This document shows positions 20,810-25,317 of a stretch of DNA of 25,317 bases, one piece after another. The notes under the pieces were generated by a model, which was given only the letters and a program-made list of their open reading frames with translations, did not search any database and was not told the DNA's origin. This stretch comes from Flammula alnicola. Lineage: Eukaryota; Basidiomycota; Agaricomycetes; Agaricales; Strophariaceae. The stretch spans positions 1 to 25,317 of the forward strand of contig JADNRV010000548.1 in assembly GCA_015499995.1 (NCBI GenBank), in the 5' to 3' direction. Every line of letters begins with the position of its first letter. The stretch's first letter is position 1. A program made the translations under genes and the position numbers.

Positions 20810-21359
20810 TCACTGTTCTGCGGCCAGGAAGGGGTTGGCAATTTCCTCTGATCCATCAACGGGATTGAGGACGGTTATTGTTGGGCCTCGGAGGACGGTC
20901 AGGCCCAATGAGCGCGTGTGGGGCTGCGGCACTGCAATTAAAATGGGCGTTATGGTAAAAAAAATGGTGTGATGTGGGAATGTGGGCTCACATTGCAGCT
21001 CCTCTGTAACATCGTCGAGGACGAGGTTCAGTAGTTGGTCATAGCCTTTCAGGATACCAGTCACTGCATGCCATACAATCAAAGCGACTTAGCAGAGGAC
21101 CCTGCATGCGAGGCGAAATTATGACTCACCTTCACGACCCCCAGTGAACTTGACACGGATACGTTCGTCGACATATTTGGAGAGGTCAAGGATAGCTTCC
21201 CGCCTGGGCTTCTCTGCTGCTTGGGCAGAGGCCTGTTGGCCACCGATTGATCGTTTTATGGGGCCTCCTCGGCCACCGCGAGCTGCACCGCGACCCTATA
21301 TCTTCAGTTGATATGAAGAGATTTGGAAAGAAAAGTAGACTGCTAACCCGATCTGCCAT
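20810..21359 (-). CDS. LSM7: U6 snRNA-associated Sm-like protein LSm7
   Basis: Subunit shared by the cytoplasmic Lsm1-7 ring (decapping of deadenylated or oligouridylated mRNA) and the nuclear Lsm2-8 ring (U6 snRNA). Exons on the minus strand: 21359-21348, 21295-21130, 21063-20992, 20931-20810, giving 123 residues. The first exon encodes only MADR. A Gly/Arg-rich leader follows (GRGAARGGRGG). Sm motif 1 is ILDLSKYVDERIRVKFTGG followed by GILKGYDQLLNLVLDD. Sm motif 2 is LGLTVLRGPTITVL. The ending VDGSEEIANPF matches the usual Lsm7 C-terminus, and the length is normal. Phases agree at all three junctions. It is divergent from importin-beta across 267 bp and convergent with the nucleotidyltransferase. 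Confidence 0.93.
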
Positions 21360-21626
21360 GTTATTCTGGGAAAAAGAAAGAGATGAGTGGTTGCTTAGCG
21401 AGTAGAATATAAGAAAGCAGTGGGACAACCGTGGTGAAAAATTGAAGTTCAGCCCAATTGAGGCCAAAGCCATTCAACCTTGGCTATCACCATCAACTTG
21501 CCTTGCTTCTGCCTTTTTCACCTCTTCCCCTCTCCCTCTCATTGGGATATCTCTCGCTCAAGCTCATAGACATTCTCATATATTAATCAACAAATCCATA
21601 CCAACGTCCAGGCTTTCGTTTCTATC
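21360..21626. promoter_or_regulatory. Shared divergent promoter of LSM7 and importin-beta
   Basis: Only 267 bp separate the two start codons, so both leaders and core promoters must fit here. There is no canonical TATAAA, as is usual for housekeeping genes. Pyrimidine-rich stretches lie near 21500-21545. A shared bidirectional promoter is inferred from geometry only. Confidence 0.5.
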
Positions 21627-24600
21627 ATGAACGCAACGGAACTTCTCGCAAACACCCTGTCTGCAGGTACGCCACTTCCAGTTGCGCGTCTCCACACGCG
21701 ATAAACTCATATCTTGGCTCTCGACTCTTCCAGACGCCGGCACGCGTCAAGATGCCACCCAGAAAATGGAGACTGCTGCTCAGGACAACTATGTACGACT
21801 CGCCGTCGTTCTGCCTTTCTGCCCCCCTTTTCGCTCACATCCCAATTTTCGATGTAGCCCCAGTACATGCTGATGCTTTCATCAGTGCTAGTGGACGAGA
21901 ACACGCCCCTTCATATCCGTAACGCTGCCGCTCTCGCATTGAAAAACGCTTTGACTGCTCGTGTATGTCGTCCGATCTTTCCTATTTTTTTTTCTCGGCG
22001 CTTTATGTCTTGCGATTGTAGGAGAGCATACGACAAACCGATATGATCAATAGATGGCTTTCATTAAACAACGAAACCAAGAATAAAATCAAGCAAGATG
22101 CCCTCATTACACTCGGTTCTGCCCATGCCAAGGCCGGTACTTTCGCGTCGCAAGTCGTTTCTGCCATTGCCGCCGTGGAGCTGCCGCAGGGACAGTGGCC
22201 AGATTTAATTGAGATCCTTCTCGGATTTGTCAACAACCAGGCCAACACCAACCTGAGGATCTCCACCCTCCAGACCATCGGTTATATCTGTGAAGCGATT
22301 GTGAGTAAACTGCCCAGGTTGTTGTCAGTTGCTGAGCGAACTGATCCTTGTGTAGAAACCCGAGATCTTGAGTCTGCGATCGAACGAAATCTTGACGGCT
22401 GTTATTCACGGAGCTCGCAAGGAGGAACCGTCGCCCGACGTTCAACTCGCTGCAATTCACGCTCTTTACAACTCCCTCGAGTTTGTGCGAGAAAATTTCG
22501 ACCGGGATGTAAGTTTGATTCTTTTGATCCTTACGATATCGAAGCTTATTAGCGACTAGGGCGAGCGGAACTACATCATGCAAGTGGTTTGCGAAGCCAC
22601 ACAGAACGCTGCTGTCGCTGTTCAAGTGGGCGCCTTTGAATGTCTCGTCCGGATCATGAGTCTCTATTACGACAAGATGGCTCTCTACATGGAACAGGCC
22701 CTGTTTGGTGTACGATTTTCCGCGCTTTTTCAGAAACCATAACATTGACAGCATTATCTAGTTGACTGTGGTAGGCATGAAGCACCCCGATGAGCGTGTT
22801 GCGCTTCAAGCAGTGGAGTTCTGGTCGACTGTTTGCGAAGAGGAGGTCGATCTCGCGATTGAAGCTCAAGAGGTGATTTTTTCTTTATTTTCTCTATTTC
22901 TAGCATTACTGACAAACATTACAGGCCCAAGAGTACGGCGATGTGCCTGAGACAGAGTCGAAATTCTTCGCTAAAATCGCCCTTCCGGAAATCGTACCTG
23001 TCCTTCTCCAACTCTTGACCCAGCAGGAGGAAGATGCTGAGGAGGACGAGTGGAACGTTTCGATGGCTGCGGCCACATGTCTTGCTCTTCTTGCCGGAGC
23101 CGTTCAAGACGCAATCGTCCCTGCAGTCATCCCCTTCATCGAGGCCCATATCAAGTCCGAAGACTGGCATCAACGGGAGGCGGCTATCATGACCTTTGGC
23201 TCCATCCTCGAGGGCCCTGATCCGGCCGTCCTCACCCCGCTCGTCAACCAGGCGCTGCCGCTCCTCATCGACATGATGACCGACAACAACCTGCACGTCA
23301 AGGACACCACCGCCTGGACCCTGGGACGTATCTGTGACCTGCTCATCACGACGATTAAGCCCGATGTGCATTTGCATCCGCTTATCTCTGCGCTTGTCAA
23401 TGGCCTACAGGACAGCCCGCGCATTGTGGCGAACTGCTGCTGGGCGCTGATGAACCTGGCCGATCAGTATGGTATTTACTACGAAGATGAAGGCGAGGTG
23501 CCCCAGAATGGACCGTTGTCGCCGTACTATGAGGGCGTGGTGCAGGCTCTGTTGCGTGTTACGGAGAGGTAAGTCTACTATCGCCTCTTTTTTTCCGTGC
23601 TTGTTCCGTGGCTGATGATGGTGCTTTAGCGCCGGAAATGAGTCCAATTACCGGACGGCGGCGTACGAGGCTATCACCTCGTACCTCACTCAGGCCACCC
23701 CTGATGCTATTACAGTCGTTCAAAGTACTGCAGTTACCATCCTGCAGCGAATGGAGCATTTATTGAGTATTCAGGTATCTATCAACCACCTAATTTTGCC
23801 ATTTTTAAAGTTTCCTAATAACTATCTTTAGAACCAAATTCTCGGTGTGGATGATCGTAACAACTGGAACGAACTTCAAAGCAACTTATGTGGAGTTGTT
23901 ATCGTGAGTAATAGAGGAACTCCTATGGATTATTCGTCTTACTGACAGGTCCGTAGTGTGTCGTTCGCAAGCTGAACGATGGAATTCGACCTCTGGCCGA
24001 TCGCATCATGACTCTCGTCCTCCAACTCATCCAATCTGCCGGCAAGACTTCAACAGTCCTTGAGGATGCCTTCCTCGTCGTTGGCGCGCTAGCGTCTGGT
24101 AAACTAAACCTTTTAAAACAAAAACTCGTTACTTAAAAATTTCCCCTCTTTCCAGCTCTGGAATCCAACTTCGCGCCATACATCCAAGCATTCCTGCCGT
24201 ACCTCTACCCCGCTCTCAAGGCACACGAGGACACCCAGTTGTGCACAGTCGCCGTCGGCATTATCGGTGACATTTCGCGTGCCCTTGGCGAACAAAGCAC
24301 TCAATATGCGGGTCCCTTCATGACTGTCCTCTTGGAGAACCTGCAGAGCGATGTCTTGAACAGGAACGTCAAGATCTCTATCTTGTCCTGTTTCGGCGAT
24401 ATCGCGCTGGCAATTGGTCCTGCGTTCGAGCCGTACTTCGAGACGACCATGGGCGTCCTGAGACAGGCGGGCGCTGTTGAGCCAAACCCTGTAAGTGTTG
24501 AACATCTGACTTCATAGCAACAGTTGGTTTATTGACGTTTGTTATGTTTTTAGCTGGACTATGATCTTGTTGATTATGTTGGACAACTTCGTGAGGGTAT

Positions 24601-25032
24601 TCTTGAGGCGTATACCGGCATCGTCACGGGTCTGAAGAAATCAGAAAAGGTGATGATACGCTGTTATCTGATGCTCGTGACGACATCGTAGGCTAACTTT
24701 CTTTTACACAGCCTCTCTACTCATCCGCATTCTCAAAGTATGCTGGAGCTCGTGCATCGGTGCCTTGCTGATGAAGAGCGCACGGATTCGCTGATGAGAC
24801 TGTCGTACGGTCTTATTGGCGATCTGGCTGAATGCTTCTCCTTTGGACAGCTTAAGCAGTTATTCCTTGCCAACTGGATCGCTTCCGAGCTGCGCTCTAG
24901 AAGTCGCATGCCGGATGAGACCAAGAAAACCATGCGTTGGGCACGCGAGGTAAATTCTATAACCGTCTTGTCTCTTCATTTCTCATGCGTCTCTCTCCTT
25001 TCTGCTAGATGGTCAAAATTGCCACCCAGTAG
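21627..25032 (+). CDS. KAP95: Importin subunit beta-1 (karyopherin-beta, Kap95 type)
   Basis: Nuclear import receptor made of HEAT repeats. It binds importin-alpha, nucleoporins and Ran-GTP. Fifteen exons: 21627-21666, 21734-21792, 21858-21962, 22022-22300, 22356-22508, 22560-22709, 22762-22872, 22925-23568, 23630-23774, 23832-23903, 23957-24098, 24156-24490, 24554-24649, 24692-24949, 25009-25032. They splice to 870 residues, the normal length, with no frame break. Landmarks: [34 protein letters not shown], an acidic stretch after the eighth acceptor (EEDAEEDEW, the loop typical of importin-beta), [48 protein letters not shown] and [12 protein letters not shown] [16 protein letters not shown] near the end. 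It ends MVKIATQ. The acceptor at 24691 makes a 42-nt intron; the stronger-looking one at 24711 would break the frame, so I chose the former. Confidence 0.93.
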
Positions 25033-25317
25033 ATCCTCTCTTTTCCTTTCCTCTCTCGTTTCCTTTTCTCTCTTTTTCTATTCCGTTTTGATTCTACATT
25101 GCCTTTCATTACCCGTTTCACCTCTTGTTTTGTTTGCTCCTGTCTTTCATTCCTTTTTCTCTCATCTCGCTCTCTGTCAATCCGGCACATGCAATCTACA
25201 TTCTCGGTTTTTAGTCGTCATCACCTCTCAAGGAGGTACATTATAAAGTTACGAATTGCATGTAATAGACGCACGGACTATAGTTGTCCCACAGCACTCA
25301 CAATAACGTTTGCCATT
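25033..25317 (+). other. 3' region of importin-beta
   Basis: A pyrimidine-rich (CT-rich) stretch runs from about 25031 to 25180, followed by mixed sequence. I see no gene and no perfect AATAAA; TATAAA at 25242-25247 may take that part. Confidence 0.4.

Noticed and set aside
24712..24740. Frameshift in importin-beta
   Set aside because: An alternative in-frame acceptor at 24691 restores a complete 870-residue protein, so no break is needed.
1..25317. CRISPR array, rRNA or tRNA genes
   Set aside because: No regularly spaced palindromic repeats, no rRNA-like sequence, and no tRNA cloverleaf with a proper T-loop was found by eye.

Overview
The window looks like nuclear DNA of a mushroom-forming basidiomycete (Agaricomycetes). 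Genes carry many short introns (about 42-70 nt) with GT..AG ends. Several proteins belong to types I know mainly from that class: an Ish1/Msc1-type repeat protein, a NACHT protein with the Agaricomycete N-terminal domain containing the GDVGIITPEGGFDYLF motif, and a lineage-specific protein with a HYFTPE..C motif. This assignment comes from family knowledge; no search was run.

Layout. 1-2357: a DAO-type FAD oxidoreductase (+) whose reading frame is broken near 1180-1213 and at 1542. 2358-4687: a 514-residue secretory/nuclear-envelope Ish1-repeat protein (+) with seven repeats, a TATA box and a CRE/ATF-type TGACGTCA site upstream. 4688-9352: a gene-poor, repeat-rich stretch. It holds a 203-bp MITE with 36-bp terminal inverted repeats and a perfect 8-bp target duplication, a lineage-specific protein with a polyproline tract, a heptamer-based satellite, and one uncertain minus-strand gene. 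9353-14468 (-): a long accessory gene of 12 exons joining the Agaricomycete N-terminal domain, a TPR-like segment and a NACHT-like domain that has lost the Walker A lysine. Its tail is broken by several frame changes, all in the same sense. 14469-16748: mostly non-coding, with a weak membrane-protein remnant.

16749-25032 is a housekeeping block of three intact genes: a Cid1-like terminal nucleotidyltransferase (+, 897 aa, 11 exons), LSM7 (-, 123 aa, 4 exons) and importin subunit beta-1 (+, 870 aa, 15 exons). The nucleotidyltransferase and LSM7 converge; LSM7 and importin-beta are divergent across 267 bp. Cid1-type enzymes add U (or A) to RNA 3' ends and the Lsm1-7 ring binds U-tailed mRNA, so the convergent pair is functionally suggestive, though adjacency alone proves nothing.

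The main contrast is between the conserved genes, which splice into full-length frames without a break, and two accessory genes, which contain repeated frame changes of the same sense, many in short homopolymers. Either these accessory genes are decaying or the assembly has lost bases there.
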